A stretch of DNA of 64,000 nucleotides, taken from an uncultured bacterium (GTDB lineage: Bacteria > Verrucomicrobiota > Kiritimatiellia > RFP12 > CAIWXQ01). The first letter of the stretch is position 1; every line of letters begins with the position of its first letter. The notes under the pieces are model-generated. The model did no database searches. It had not been told where the DNA came from and was given only the letters and a program-made list of their open reading frames with translations. Made by a program: the position numbers and the translations under genes. The stretch covers positions 1 through 64,000 of the forward strand of contig CAIWXQ010000034.1 of assembly GCA_903916675.1 (NCBI GenBank). Direction: 5' to 3'. Positions 34,585 to 43,454 of the stretch are shown here, piece after piece.

Positions 34585-37437
34585 ATGGCCTTGCCTTCCC
34601 TCCACTTCCTTGGCTGGTCGCGGCCAGCGGTCGACACCGTCTGCGACTTCCTGCAGTCCGGTGCCCGGCCGGGCCAGCCGCTCGATCTCGAGGGGACGCT
34701 AGTGGTCGTGCCGACCCGTCAGGCCGGTCGCCGGCTGCTGGACGAGCTTGTTCGCCGCTGCGGAGATGCCGGCGCGATTCTCTCGCAGCGTGTGGTGACG
34801 CCCACGCTCCTCGCAGCAGACGCCCTGTGCCTGCCGGAGATCGCCGGTGGCGCCGAACTCCTCACCGCCTGGTCCGAGACCCTCTCCGCCGCCGAAGAAC
34901 CGCTGCTCATTGCCGCATTCGGCACAGCCATCGCCCAGCGCGATCCCGGCCTGACGCTCGCGCTGGCGACGCGCCTCCAGCAGGTACGGCGCGATCTGGC
35001 CGAAGCCGCCTGCTCCTGTGCCGACGCCGCCCGGCTCGCCACAGCCGAGCCGGAGCGCTGGCAGGCGCTCGCGCAACTCGAGGCAAACTGTCTTGCGCGT
35101 CTGGCCCAAGCCGGCCTGCGCGATCCCTGCGCCGCGCAGATCGCCTGGGCTGCCCGACCGCAGCTCCCGCCGGACATCCGGCACGTGGTGATTGCCTGCG
35201 TTCCCGACCCCTCGCTGCTGCTGGCGCGCGCAGTAGATCGACTCGCCGGCTCGATTGCCGTAGAGATCCTCGTGCAGGCGCCACCCGAAGAGGCCGCGCA
35301 TTTCGACACCTGGGGCCGCCCGCTTCCAGATCACTGGAGCGTCCGCCGCATCGATATTCCTAACGAGGATCGCAACCTGCTGCTCGAGGCCGACCCGGCC
35401 GCCCAAGCCGCCCGAGTCGTCGAGATCCTGGCGGCGGAACCGGCGCGCTTCGCCGTCTCAGACGCCGCCATCGGCGTACCGGACCGCGCCATCGTGCCGT
35501 TCCTGACCGACCAGCTTGCCACGCACGGCATTGCCGCGTTCGACCCGCAGGAACGTCCGTTGCGCGAACATCCGCTCTGCGAACTGGTGCTGCGTCTGCT
35601 CGAGCTGCGCCGTGCCGCGCCGTACCGCACCGTGGCCGATTTGCTGCGACACCCCGACGTTCTCGCCGGGCTGCAGCAGGCCGACCCCGCGCTCGCTGCC
35701 GCGCCGCTTCTGACCCAGCTCGACGAATTCCAGAACCGCCATCTGCCCTCCGGCCTCCCGGACCTGCTCCGTCCATTCGAACGCAATCCACGCGGCACAA
35801 CCGACACGCGCGCGGATTTCACGCTTCTCGGTCAGGCGCTGTTGCGCGTGGCGCAGTGGCGGGAACGACTCACCGGCGAACGCCTTCCCGTCGCGCTGCG
35901 TGCCCTACTCGCCGAGATCTACGCCGGCCGTGCGCTCGATCCGGAGCATCCAGCCGACCGCCTGTTCGCCGCCGCGGCAGAAGCCATCGACCGCGTGCTG
36001 CGCGAACTGGAGGACACACGCCTCCCGCCGACATCCCCTGAGACCGAGGATGCCATCCTCGTGGCGCGCCTCCACAGCCAGGGGTGCGCGCCGGAACGGA
36101 GCGACGAGCGGATCGACCTCGAAGGGTGGCTGGAGCTGCCGTGGAATCGCGCACCGCTGCTGCTGGTGGCCGGCATGAACGAGGGATTCGTGCCGGACGG
36201 CCGCCTGGCCGACGATTTTCTTCCCGATTCGCTGCGCCGCGCCCTCGGCCTGCGCGACGACCGCCTGCGCACCGCACGCGACGCATTCCTGCTGCAGGCG
36301 CTGCTGGCCGCGCGCGGCGATGGACGCGGCCGCGTCTGCCTGCTCTGCGGCAAGAACTCAGCCGAGGGCGATCCGCTGCGCCCTTCACGTCTGCTATTCC
36401 GCTGCGACGATGCCCATCTTCCGCAGCGCGCGCAGCACCTCTTCCGGCCGCTGCCCCCCTCGCGCCCGGGCGCACCCGCCACTGTCGGCTTTCAGCTGCG
36501 GCCATTCGCATTGCCGGTAGAGGAAAAAACCGTTCTCTCGGTGACGCGGTTCAAAGAGTATCTCCGCTGCCCGTTCCGCTTCCATCTGCGCCACCGATTG
36601 CAGATGGCACCGCTGGCGGACGACGCGCTGGCACCGGACGAACTGGATTTTGGCAATCTCGTGCATGCCGCACTCCAGGATTTTGCCCGCGACAGGAAAC
36701 TCGCGCAGGAGACTGATCCGGAAAAGCTCGCCGCGCACCTGGCCGACCTGGTCCGCGGAACTTTTGCCGTCTATGGGCCGCGCCCTTCGCTGGCCGTGCA
36801 GGTTGCGCGCGAAAGCGCGGTTCAACGCCTGGGGCGCTTCGCCGAACGGCAGGCCGGATGGGCGCGCGAATGGGAAATCATCGCCTGCGAGGAGCGCTTC
36901 ACACTGCGCCGCAACGGCCGCGAGATCGTCGCGCGCATCGACCGCATCGACCGGCATCGCCGCAACGGCCGGTTGCGGGTCATGGATTATAAGACTCTTG
37001 AGAAGCCCAAGACGCCCGAGGATATGCACCTCGGCCCCTGCCGTCCAGATGCGCAGGGATTCGCGCGGGTGGAACTCCCTGGTCCGCGCGGCCGCTTGCG
37101 GCGCAGGGCGTGGCAGGATCTCCAGCTTCCGCTCTACCGCGAGGCGCTGCACACCGCGGGGCGGTTCGACGTTACGAATCTCGAACTTGGCTACTGCGTA
37201 TTGCCGCGAGCCGTCGGCGAGACCGATTTTCTGCCGTGGACCGACTACTCCGACGCGTTGCACGATTCCGCCCTAGTCTGCGCCGACGGCGTGCTAGCCG
37301 CCATTGCTGCCGGCGTTTTCTGGCCGCCACGCGACGTGCCGGCGGAATGGGATGACTTCGCCCCGCTTTTCGTGGGCCATCCGGAACAGTGTTTTGCGGC
37401 GCCTGGCGGCGAAATCAAACCGGGGGTGGCGCCATGA
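34585..37437 (+). CDS. addB: AddB-like PD-(D/E)XK nuclease subunit of a helicase-nuclease
   Basis: 950 residues. The N-terminal inactivated-helicase-like part lacks a Walker A motif (LEGTLVVVPTRQAGRRLLDE). A middle part has LLLVAGMNEGFVPDG. The C-terminal RecB-type nuclease domain begins ALPVEEKTVLSVTRFKEYLR, CPFRFHLRHRL and carries EERFTLRRNGREIVARIDRI then RVMDYKT (catalytic D and D-x-K). With AddA it would resect double-strand breaks for recombination. The first Cys of the AddB Fe-S cluster is present (CPFRF), but the C-terminal three-Cys cluster is missing. The stop overlaps the addA start (ATGA). The family call is firm; the symbol is by context. Confidence 0.85.
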   Translation: MALPSLHFLGWSRPAVDTVCDFLQSGARPGQPLDLEGTLVVVPTRQAGRRLLDELVRRCGDAGAILSQRVVTPTLLAADALCLPEIAGGAELLTAWSETLSAAEEPLLIAAFGTAIAQRDPGLTLALATRLQQVRRDLAEAACSCADAARLATAEPERWQALAQLEANCLARLAQAGLRDPCAAQIAWAARPQLPPDIRHVVIACVPDPSLLLARAVDRLAGSIAVEILVQAPPEEAAHFDTWGRPLPDHWSVRRIDIPNEDRNLLLEADPAAQAARVVEILAAEPARFAVSDAAIGVPDRAIVPFLTDQLATHGIAAFDPQERPLREHPLCELVLRLLELRRAAPYRTVADLLRHPDVLAGLQQADPALAAAPLLTQLDEFQNRHLPSGLPDLLRPFERNPRGTTDTRADFTLLGQALLRVAQWRERLTGERLPVALRALLAEIYAGRALDPEHPADRLFAAAAEAIDRVLRELEDTRLPPTSPETEDAILVARLHSQGCAPERSDERIDLEGWLELPWNRAPLLLVAGMNEGFVPDGRLADDFLPDSLRRALGLRDDRLRTARDAFLLQALLAARGDGRGRVCLLCGKNSAEGDPLRPSRLLFRCDDAHLPQRAQHLFRPLPPSRPGAPATVGFQLRPFALPVEEKTVLSVTRFKEYLRCPFRFHLRHRLQMAPLADDALAPDELDFGNLVHAALQDFARDRKLAQETDPEKLAAHLADLVRGTFAVYGPRPSLAVQVARESAVQRLGRFAERQAGWAREWEIIACEERFTLRRNGREIVARIDRIDRHRRNGRLRVMDYKTLEKPKTPEDMHLGPCRPDAQGFARVELPGPRGRLRRRAWQDLQLPLYREALHTAGRFDVTNLELGYCVLPRAVGETDFLPWTDYSDALHDSALVCADGVLAAIAAGVFWPPRDVPAEWDDFAPLFVGHPEQCFAAPGGEIKPGVAP

Positions 37438-40400
37438 TGCCCGCCTCCTTCCCCCATACCGCCATCTCCGCCTCCGCCGGCACGGGCAAGACCTATGCCC
37501 TGGCCCATCGCTACATTGCACTGGTGCAAGGCGGCGTGGCGCCGGACCGCATCTGCGCGCTGACCTTCTCCCGCAAGGCCGCGGGCGAAATCTTCGACGA
37601 AATCGTTCGCCACCTCTGCGCTGGCGCCGGCGACGCGCGCAAGGCCGCGGAATCCTCGCGGCGCATCGGCACGCCCCTGCAGCCAGCTGAGTTCATAGTC
37701 GTGCTCCGGCGCGTGACCGACCATTTGCACCGCCTGCACATCAGCACGATCGACAGTTTTGTGGTGGGTGTAGTGCGCGCCTTTCCGTTCGAGCTCGGAC
37801 TCTCTCCTGAGTTTCGCATCGGCGAAAGCGAGGGGGCGGGCGGCGACGAAGTGCGGCGCACGCTCCTAGGCCGATTGTTCGATCCGGATGTCACTTCCGA
37901 GCCGGCCCGGCTGGCATTTCTCGAAGCTTTCAAGCTCGCCACGTTCGGTCAGGAACAGAAGGCGCTAGGCAAGACGCTGGAACAGTTCATCGCCGACCTC
38001 GCAGGCGTTCACCGCCGCATCCCCTCGCCAAACGCCTGGGGTATGCCGCAGACGATCTGGGGCAGCAGCCTCCCCTGGCAGGCGCGGCCAGCAGATGCAC
38101 GCGATGGCTTGGCCGACACCCTGGGTCGCACCGCATGGGCCGATTCGTCCGCCGCCGGACAGCTCGCAGAGCTGGTCGCCTTTCTTCGCGCCTACGACGC
38201 CCGGCGCGAATGGTCCGCAGAGCTGGGATCCTCCACGCTCTTTAAGCGGCTGTGGCGGGCGGTGTCCGCACCGACCGGCGAGCCGTTCGTCGTGAAATTC
38301 GGCAAGGGAGCGCTGACGATTCCCGCAGCCGGCGCGGACGCCCTGCGCCGCCTGGTGGCGCATGCCATGTCCGTAGAGCTCGATCGTGCGCTGCGGCAGA
38401 CGCAGGGCGTAGAGCGGCTGCTGGCGCAGTATGAAGCGATGTATGCCGAGCAGATGCACCGCTCCGGCCAGCTCGGGTTCGACGACCTCGCGCGCCTGGT
38501 GGCCGACGGCACGGGGTTTGCGCCGACCCGCACCGCCGGCACAGCCGAACGTCTTTTCATCGACTATCGCCTCGACGCCACGCTCGACCACTGGCTGCTC
38601 GACGAGTTTCAGGACACCAGTGATCTCCAGTGGCGCGTGCTGGGCAACCTGATCGACGAAGTCGTGCAGGACGACAGCCGCACGCGCAGCTTCTTTTACG
38701 TCGGCGACGTGAAGCAGGCCATTTACGGCTGGCGCGGCGGCAACCACCGCCTGTTCAACGACGTGCGGGAGCGGTACGGCGAAAACATCATCCTCGAAGA
38801 GACGCTGGACCGCTCCCACCGCTCGGCACCAGCGATCATCGAGACGGTCAATCGCATTTTCGGCCGCCTTTCCCCGGAGGACCGCCTGCCGGCACAGGCC
38901 CTAGCCGACTGGCAGAAGAACTGGCGCGATCACGAGACGGCCACTCCCGACAAACCCGGCTCGGTCGAACTACTCGAGGCTGACGCCCGCGACGATGAAT
39001 CCGGGGCCGACGCCCGCTGCCGCGCGATCGCCGCGCGCCTGCGGGAGATCGAGCCGGTGCGGCGCGGCCTACAGGCCGCCGTGTTGCTGCGCACGAACGA
39101 GCAGGCCCGCCGCTGCGCCGACATCCTGCGCGCCGCCCTGCCCGACACGCCCGTGGCACTCGAAGGACGCGCGTCGCTGCTCGACAATCCGCTCGTGCCG
39201 CTGCTGCTGTCGCTCGTCCGCTTCGCCGCACACCCCGGCGACCGGCTCGCGTGGCGGCATCTGCAAATGAGCCCGCTGGGAATAAGAAGTCAGAAGTCAG
39301 AAGTCAGAAGTCAGAATCTGGAGCCTCAGCCGCTACTCCTCGGCGCCGATGCGCGAGAAGAGGACGCCATACGTTCCGCTCTTGCCCATTCCCTTCTGGA
39401 CGCCATTCACCGCGACGGCTTCCAGCCCGTGCTGCGCGAATGGTGCGCCCGGCTGGAAACGGCGCAGCCGTTTGACGTCTTCACGCGTCTGCGTCGCGAC
39501 GATTTACTCGACGCCGCCGCGGCGTTCGACGCCACCGGCGACCGCGACTGCGACCGCTTTACGCGTTTCATCGATGGGTACGCCCACCACAGCGCCGCTG
39601 CCGGCACCGCTGTCCGCGTGATGACGATCCACCAGTCCAAGGGGTTGGGTTTCGACCTGGTCTGCATCCCCTTCGATGACAACGCCAGGTCGTTCGACAA
39701 CCCGGAGCGCGCCGATCTGCTCGAGGCACCGGGCCAACGCTGGGTTTTGAAGGCGCCGCGCACACTGGTCGTGGAGACCGACGCCGTCCTGCGTGATGCC
39801 GACGCGCGGCAGGTCGCCGATGCCGCCTTTGCCCGGCTTTGCGTCCTGTACGTGGCGCTCACCCGCGCCAAGCAGGGATTGATCCTCGTGGTGTCACCGC
39901 CGCCGCAGAAGAGCGCGGCCGTACGCGAAGATACATTGCTGCGAAGTCGGCTTATGATCGATATTCCGGGCGCTCCGCGCCTCTGCGCCTCTATGCGAGA
40001 CACAGAGCGGGAGTTCCATCGCCTGCACATCTCCGGCGATCCCATGTGGTTCCACGCACATGCGCGGCAGATGGAGGAGTCGGTTGCGCCGGCCGGCCGG
40101 CCCGCTACGCTGCGTCCAGGCGCGCCGTGCCTGATGCGGATGGAGCCGTCCAAGCATGATCCGGGTGTGCGGCCCGCGGCTGCGTTCTTCCCGCGCGAAG
40201 CCGGCGATGTGCGCGTGTTCGGCTCCGCCATCCACCGGCTCTTCCAGCAGATCGAGTGGCTCGAGGAGTTCGACCTCGAGCGCGTCGTGCCGGCCTGGCG
40301 CGCCGCAGCGCCGGAACCGGCGGCCGTGCTGCGCGACGTGGAGCGGCAATTCCGCGACAGCCTGACGAAACCAGAGGTGCTCCAGGCCCTGCGCCGGCCG

Positions 40401-40700
40401 GCCGGCACGGTCGACCTCTGGCGCGAGAAGCCATTCGAACTGCTGCACGAAGGGAAACTGCTGGCCGGGCAGTTCGACCGCGTCGCGATCCATCGCAATC
40501 CGGCGGGCCAGGTTTTTCGCGCCGAACTGTTCGACTTCAAGAGCAATCGCGTCGAATCCGACGACGCGCTGCGCGCCGCTGCCCGGCGCCACCAGGAACA
40601 GATGGCGCTCTACACCGCTGCGCTGCGCCGCATCCTCGGCCCCGTGCCCGTCGTCGCCCGCCTCGTCTTTACACGCGCCGGGCGCGTGGTGGAAGTCTGA
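37434..40700 (+). CDS. addA: AddA/RecB-like UvrD-family helicase with C-terminal nuclease
   Basis: 1088 residues. Walker A ISASAGTGKTYALAHRYIAL (residues 10-29), motif Ia LTFSRKAAGEI, ISTIDSFVVGVVRAFPFEL, Walker B HWLLDEFQDTSDLQW, motif III VGDVKQAIYGWRGG, motif IV-V LDRSHRSAPAI and VRVMTIHQSKGLGFDLV, motif VI LYVALTRAK. The C-terminal RecB-type nuclease has LAGQFDRVAIH and AELFDFKSNR. A repeat-encoded peptide IRSQKSEVRSQNLEP (about 616-631) interrupts helicase domain 2. ATG 37434 or 37437 is the start, overlapping the addB stop. Helicase and nuclease motifs are intact. Confidence 0.9.
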   Translation: MMPASFPHTAISASAGTGKTYALAHRYIALVQGGVAPDRICALTFSRKAAGEIFDEIVRHLCAGAGDARKAAESSRRIGTPLQPAEFIVVLRRVTDHLHRLHISTIDSFVVGVVRAFPFELGLSPEFRIGESEGAGGDEVRRTLLGRLFDPDVTSEPARLAFLEAFKLATFGQEQKALGKTLEQFIADLAGVHRRIPSPNAWGMPQTIWGSSLPWQARPADARDGLADTLGRTAWADSSAAGQLAELVAFLRAYDARREWSAELGSSTLFKRLWRAVSAPTGEPFVVKFGKGALTIPAAGADALRRLVAHAMSVELDRALRQTQGVERLLAQYEAMYAEQMHRSGQLGFDDLARLVADGTGFAPTRTAGTAERLFIDYRLDATLDHWLLDEFQDTSDLQWRVLGNLIDEVVQDDSRTRSFFYVGDVKQAIYGWRGGNHRLFNDVRERYGENIILEETLDRSHRSAPAIIETVNRIFGRLSPEDRLPAQALADWQKNWRDHETATPDKPGSVELLEADARDDESGADARCRAIAARLREIEPVRRGLQAAVLLRTNEQARRCADILRAALPDTPVALEGRASLLDNPLVPLLLSLVRFAAHPGDRLAWRHLQMSPLGIRSQKSEVRSQNLEPQPLLLGADAREEDAIRSALAHSLLDAIHRDGFQPVLREWCARLETAQPFDVFTRLRRDDLLDAAAAFDATGDRDCDRFTRFIDGYAHHSAAAGTAVRVMTIHQSKGLGFDLVCIPFDDNARSFDNPERADLLEAPGQRWVLKAPRTLVVETDAVLRDADARQVADAAFARLCVLYVALTRAKQGLILVVSPPPQKSAAVREDTLLRSRLMIDIPGAPRLCASMRDTEREFHRLHISGDPMWFHAHARQMEESVAPAGRPATLRPGAPCLMRMEPSKHDPGVRPAAAFFPREAGDVRVFGSAIHRLFQQIEWLEEFDLERVVPAWRAAAPEPAAVLRDVERQFRDSLTKPEVLQALRRPAGTVDLWREKPFELLHEGKLLAGQFDRVAIHRNPAGQVFRAELFDFKSNRVESDDALRAAARRHQEQMALYTAALRRILGPVPVVARLVFTRAGRVVEV
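39284..39330. repeat. AGAAGTC tandem array inside addA
   Basis: Four exact tandem copies of AGAAGTC (39286-39313), then AGAATCTGGAGCC. In frame, it gives the peptide period RSQKSEV-RSQ. The clearest 7-bp array inside a gene in this window. Confidence 0.9.
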
Positions 40701-40794
40701 TTCCGCGGCCGCCGAATGCCCTGCGCCCTCATCTTCCTTTGCGGATTCTGTGTCCATCTACACTGATCGCTCTTACCGCCCCTCGACTTTTCTC

Positions 40795-40824
40795 TTGTCG
40801 CGCCGCCTTGGGCAATGCTACATA
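40795..40824 (+). promoter_or_regulatory. Predicted promoter of the ATP-grasp gene, leaderless layout
   Basis: TTGTCG (40795-40800), 18-bp spacer ending in TGC, TACATA (40819-40824), 6 nt to the ATG at 40831. Confidence 0.5.
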
Positions 40825-40830
40825 GTTTCT

Positions 40831-41883
40831 ATGCGTCGGCATCTGCACGTCGTGCTAATTTACAATGCCTGCCGAGGGGCGGCGCCGGAAATGCCGGAAG
40901 ACAACGGCAGCACCGATGAACTGCGCAAGTTCGTGCGGCATCTGGCGCGCGTGATCCGCCGACTCGGACACCGCGTGACGCTGCTGCCACTGGCCAACGA
41001 CCTGATGAAGTTCCAGCGCCGCCTCACGCGCCTGCGGCCGGATGTGGTCTTCAACCAGTACGACGACGTCGTGCACGGCGCGCTCTACGAGATGCGGGTG
41101 GCCGCGCTGGTGCGGATGATGGGGTTCCCCATGACCGGCTCCTCTGCGCTGGCGTTGGGGCTCTGCCGCTACAAGTACATGGCCATCAGCCTGCTGCAGG
41201 GCGCGGGGCTGCCGGTGCCGCCGGACAGCCGCATGATCGAGCGCATTGGCGACGTCGACCGTCACCACTGGAAGTTCCCGGCCATCGTGCACCCCGCGCA
41301 GGAGCACGCCGGCATCGGCCTGGGGCGCGAGTCGGTGGTGCACTCCGCACGGGCCATGCGCGATCAGGTGCGGACGATCCTGCGAGAGTACCGGCAAGCT
41401 GCATTGGTGCAGCGCTTCCTACCGGGACGCGAGTTCAACATCGGCCTGCTCGGAGGCCAGCGCGTCCGCGTATTGCCGTTCGCGGAGGTCAACTACACCA
41501 AGCTGCCGCCTGAGCTCCCGCCAATCATGTCGTACGCCGCCAAGTGGCTGACGAACTCCGTCGAGTTCAAGAAGACCTCCGTGATCTGCCCGTCGGCGGT
41601 CGAACCGAAGTTAGCGCGGCGCATCTCGCGCCTGGCCATCGACGCCTTCCGCGCCGTGGGCGGCTGGGGGTACGGTCGGGTGGACATCCGACTGGACGAG
41701 AATCAGCAGCCGCATGTGCTCGAGGTAAACTGCAACCCATGCGTTGAGGAAGGCGTGGCGCTGGCGCGCTCCGCACTCGCGGCCGGGATCAGCTATCCGC
41801 GCATGCTCCAGATGATTCTTGAGGCCGCCCTCGAACGCCCGCCGTTCGACGTCGACGTTCCTATGCTCCCCGCGCTGCGGTAG
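40831..41883 (+). CDS. D-alanine-D-alanine ligase-like ATP-grasp protein
   Basis: 350 residues. A Rossmann-like N-terminal domain (LHVVLIYNACRGAAP, then VVFNQYDDVVHGALYEMRVA and GFPMTGSSALALGLCRYKYM, the Ddl-type substrate loop) is followed by ATP-grasp (AALVQRFLPGREFNIGLLGG, VDIRLDENQQPHVLEVNCNP). The layout is that of D-Ala-D-Ala ligases and related peptide ligases. The Ddl N-terminal loop and substrate residues are only partly matched, so it may join other amino acids. No peptidoglycan genes lie beside it. Preceded by a promoter with almost no leader. Confidence 0.8.
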   Translation: MRRHLHVVLIYNACRGAAPEMPEDNGSTDELRKFVRHLARVIRRLGHRVTLLPLANDLMKFQRRLTRLRPDVVFNQYDDVVHGALYEMRVAALVRMMGFPMTGSSALALGLCRYKYMAISLLQGAGLPVPPDSRMIERIGDVDRHHWKFPAIVHPAQEHAGIGLGRESVVHSARAMRDQVRTILREYRQAALVQRFLPGREFNIGLLGGQRVRVLPFAEVNYTKLPPELPPIMSYAAKWLTNSVEFKKTSVICPSAVEPKLARRISRLAIDAFRAVGGWGYGRVDIRLDENQQPHVLEVNCNPCVEEGVALARSALAAGISYPRMLQMILEAALERPPFDVDVPMLPALR

Positions 41884-42217
41884 GACGGGTCATTCGTCCT
41901 TGGGGATCAATTGGTGTCGGAGGCGCTATCGGGATCGAAGCTGCCGGCTGTAAATATCTGGAATCTGCGATCTGCAAGCAGGAATCCCGCCTCTCTCGCC
42001 AGCCCCGAGCACGAGCACCCCCGCAGGGTTCGACAGCGCTCGGCATTCCAGAATTTAAGCGCAGCCTTCAGCCTATAGCCTCCTCTACGCCTTCAATCGC
42101 CGCGTGCGGCGATACCGGGTAGGGTGATATGCTGGTGGCTTCGCGAATTTGCACGGACAGCAGGTCGTGACACATTGCTTCTGCACACAAACGATACCCC
42201 ATTTTGAAAAGGCAACC
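41884..42217. repeat. Gene-free gap with several repeat families
   Basis: A short hairpin GGACG/CGTCC lies at the stop of the upstream gene (41883-41899). Next come GTGTCGGAGGCGCTATCGGG (GATNCC family, about 41914-41940), three tandem 7-mers ATCTGGA-ATCTGCG-ATCTGCA (41959-41979), and CAGCCTTCAGCCTATAGCC (42063-42081). No open frame looks coding. Confidence 0.65.
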
Positions 42218-43303
42218 ATGGATCGTGGGTTTTATCAGAAGCTGGCGGAAAGCGGATTGAGCATGCCGTTCGGCGCCGACCTCGTGCTGCACGGCGAGCC
42301 CGACCCTGCAGCAATCGTGCGTGACGGCGCGGCGCTGGGGCGTGTGGTGGAGAAAACAGCACGGCGCTTCCAGACTCCGCTGGCCATCCCGCTGATGGAC
42401 CTGCAGCTCGAGAAGGCTGCGTTGCTGCGAGGCTTGGGCCTCCCGGAGGCATCGATCGCGACCTACCACTTCGAAGAGCCGCCTACAGACGCGCAGATGA
42501 CAACACTCCGCCGCCGACTGGCAGAGCCTCTCACCCCGCAGCAACAGGCCCACGTGGACGCCGTGGCCTACATCGCCCGGCAGGCAAAGGATCTCGTGCC
42601 ATGCGGCATGGTGATCGGGCCGTTCTCGCTGACGACCAAGCTGCTGAAGGACCCAATCACGCCGACTTACCTCGCCGGCATGGGCGTGACAGCGGCCGAG
42701 GATCCGGCCGTGGCCGCGCTAGAACGCGCGATGGAACTGGCCATGCTCGCGGTCGAGCGTTCGCTGCGGGCGCAATTGGCGATGGGCGCACGGCTGGTCT
42801 GTGTGGCCGAGCCAGCCGCCAACCGCGTTTATGTCTCGCCAAAGCAGATCGAGGAGGGCTCTGACATCTTCGAGCGCGTCGCCATGGCGAACCTGCGGCG
42901 CCTCAAGGCCGTCCTCGACGAGCACGGAGCCGATCTCTTCTTCCACTGCTGCGGCGAGTTGACAGACTACATGCTGGGAAAGTTCGGCGAACTGGATCCG
43001 GCCCTGATGAGCCTGGGCTGCTCGCGGTCGTTGTGGGATGTGGCGCGGGTGGTCCCCTCCTCGACCGTGCTCTTCGGCAATCTTCCCTCCAAGCAGTTCT
43101 ACTCCGACAAAGTCCTCAGTGTTGAGGCCGTGGAGGCGCAGGCGGCGGAACTGCTTGCGCGCATGCGGGAGATCCGGCGGCCGTTCATTCTCGGCTCGGA
43201 GTGTGACGTGCTGCACGTGCCCGGCGCCGAGGCGACGATCGTGCGTAAGGTCGAAGCGTTTCTGGCCGCGGGGCGGAATTTTCCGCGCCGCGCTGGCCGG
43301 TAA
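42218..43303 (+). CDS. Uroporphyrinogen-decarboxylase-family protein (methyltransferase-like)
   Basis: 361 residues of the UroD/MtaA/MtbA TIM-barrel superfamily: an N-terminal region with PLMDLQLEKAALLRGLG, MVIGPFSLTTKLLKDPITPT, then VCVAEPAANRVYVSPKQIEE, FFHCCGELTDYMLGKFGELD, VLFGNLPSKQFYSDKVLSV and RPFILGSECDVLHVPGAEAT. The His-Cys-Cys pair and later Cys fit the zinc-site layout of cobalamin/CoM methyltransferase members rather than heme-type UroD, which normally has an N-terminal RPVWxMRQAGR motif that is absent here. Likely a corrinoid or C1 methyl-transfer enzyme. The partner is unknown. AAAGG precedes the ATG. Confidence 0.75.
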   Translation: MDRGFYQKLAESGLSMPFGADLVLHGEPDPAAIVRDGAALGRVVEKTARRFQTPLAIPLMDLQLEKAALLRGLGLPEASIATYHFEEPPTDAQMTTLRRRLAEPLTPQQQAHVDAVAYIARQAKDLVPCGMVIGPFSLTTKLLKDPITPTYLAGMGVTAAEDPAVAALERAMELAMLAVERSLRAQLAMGARLVCVAEPAANRVYVSPKQIEEGSDIFERVAMANLRRLKAVLDEHGADLFFHCCGELTDYMLGKFGELDPALMSLGCSRSLWDVARVVPSSTVLFGNLPSKQFYSDKVLSVEAVEAQAAELLARMREIRRPFILGSECDVLHVPGAEATIVRKVEAFLAAGRNFPRRAGR

Positions 43304-43403
43304 CAGCAAGACCGAACGCCGACTCAGGAAGCTGGCTGTCCTTTGACATGCGGCGTTTCTGGTTTGACATTCAATATTCTTCACGTTTTTTGCCGCCCGG
43401 CCG

Positions 43404-43433
43404 TTGACACCGACTCACCCGCAACGATATGGT
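43404..43433 (+). promoter_or_regulatory. Predicted aldo/keto reductase promoter
   Basis: TTGACA (43404-43409), then TATGGT (43428-43433, spacer 18) or GATATG (spacer 16). The gene also has a strong GGAGGTG 5 nt before its ATG at 43455. Confidence 0.5.
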
Positions 43434-43454
43434 GCGCGGCATCGGAGGTGTTAC

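Noticed and set aside
39284-39330. CRISPR-like array
   Set aside because: Units are 7 bp in direct tandem with no spacers, and no cas genes are near.
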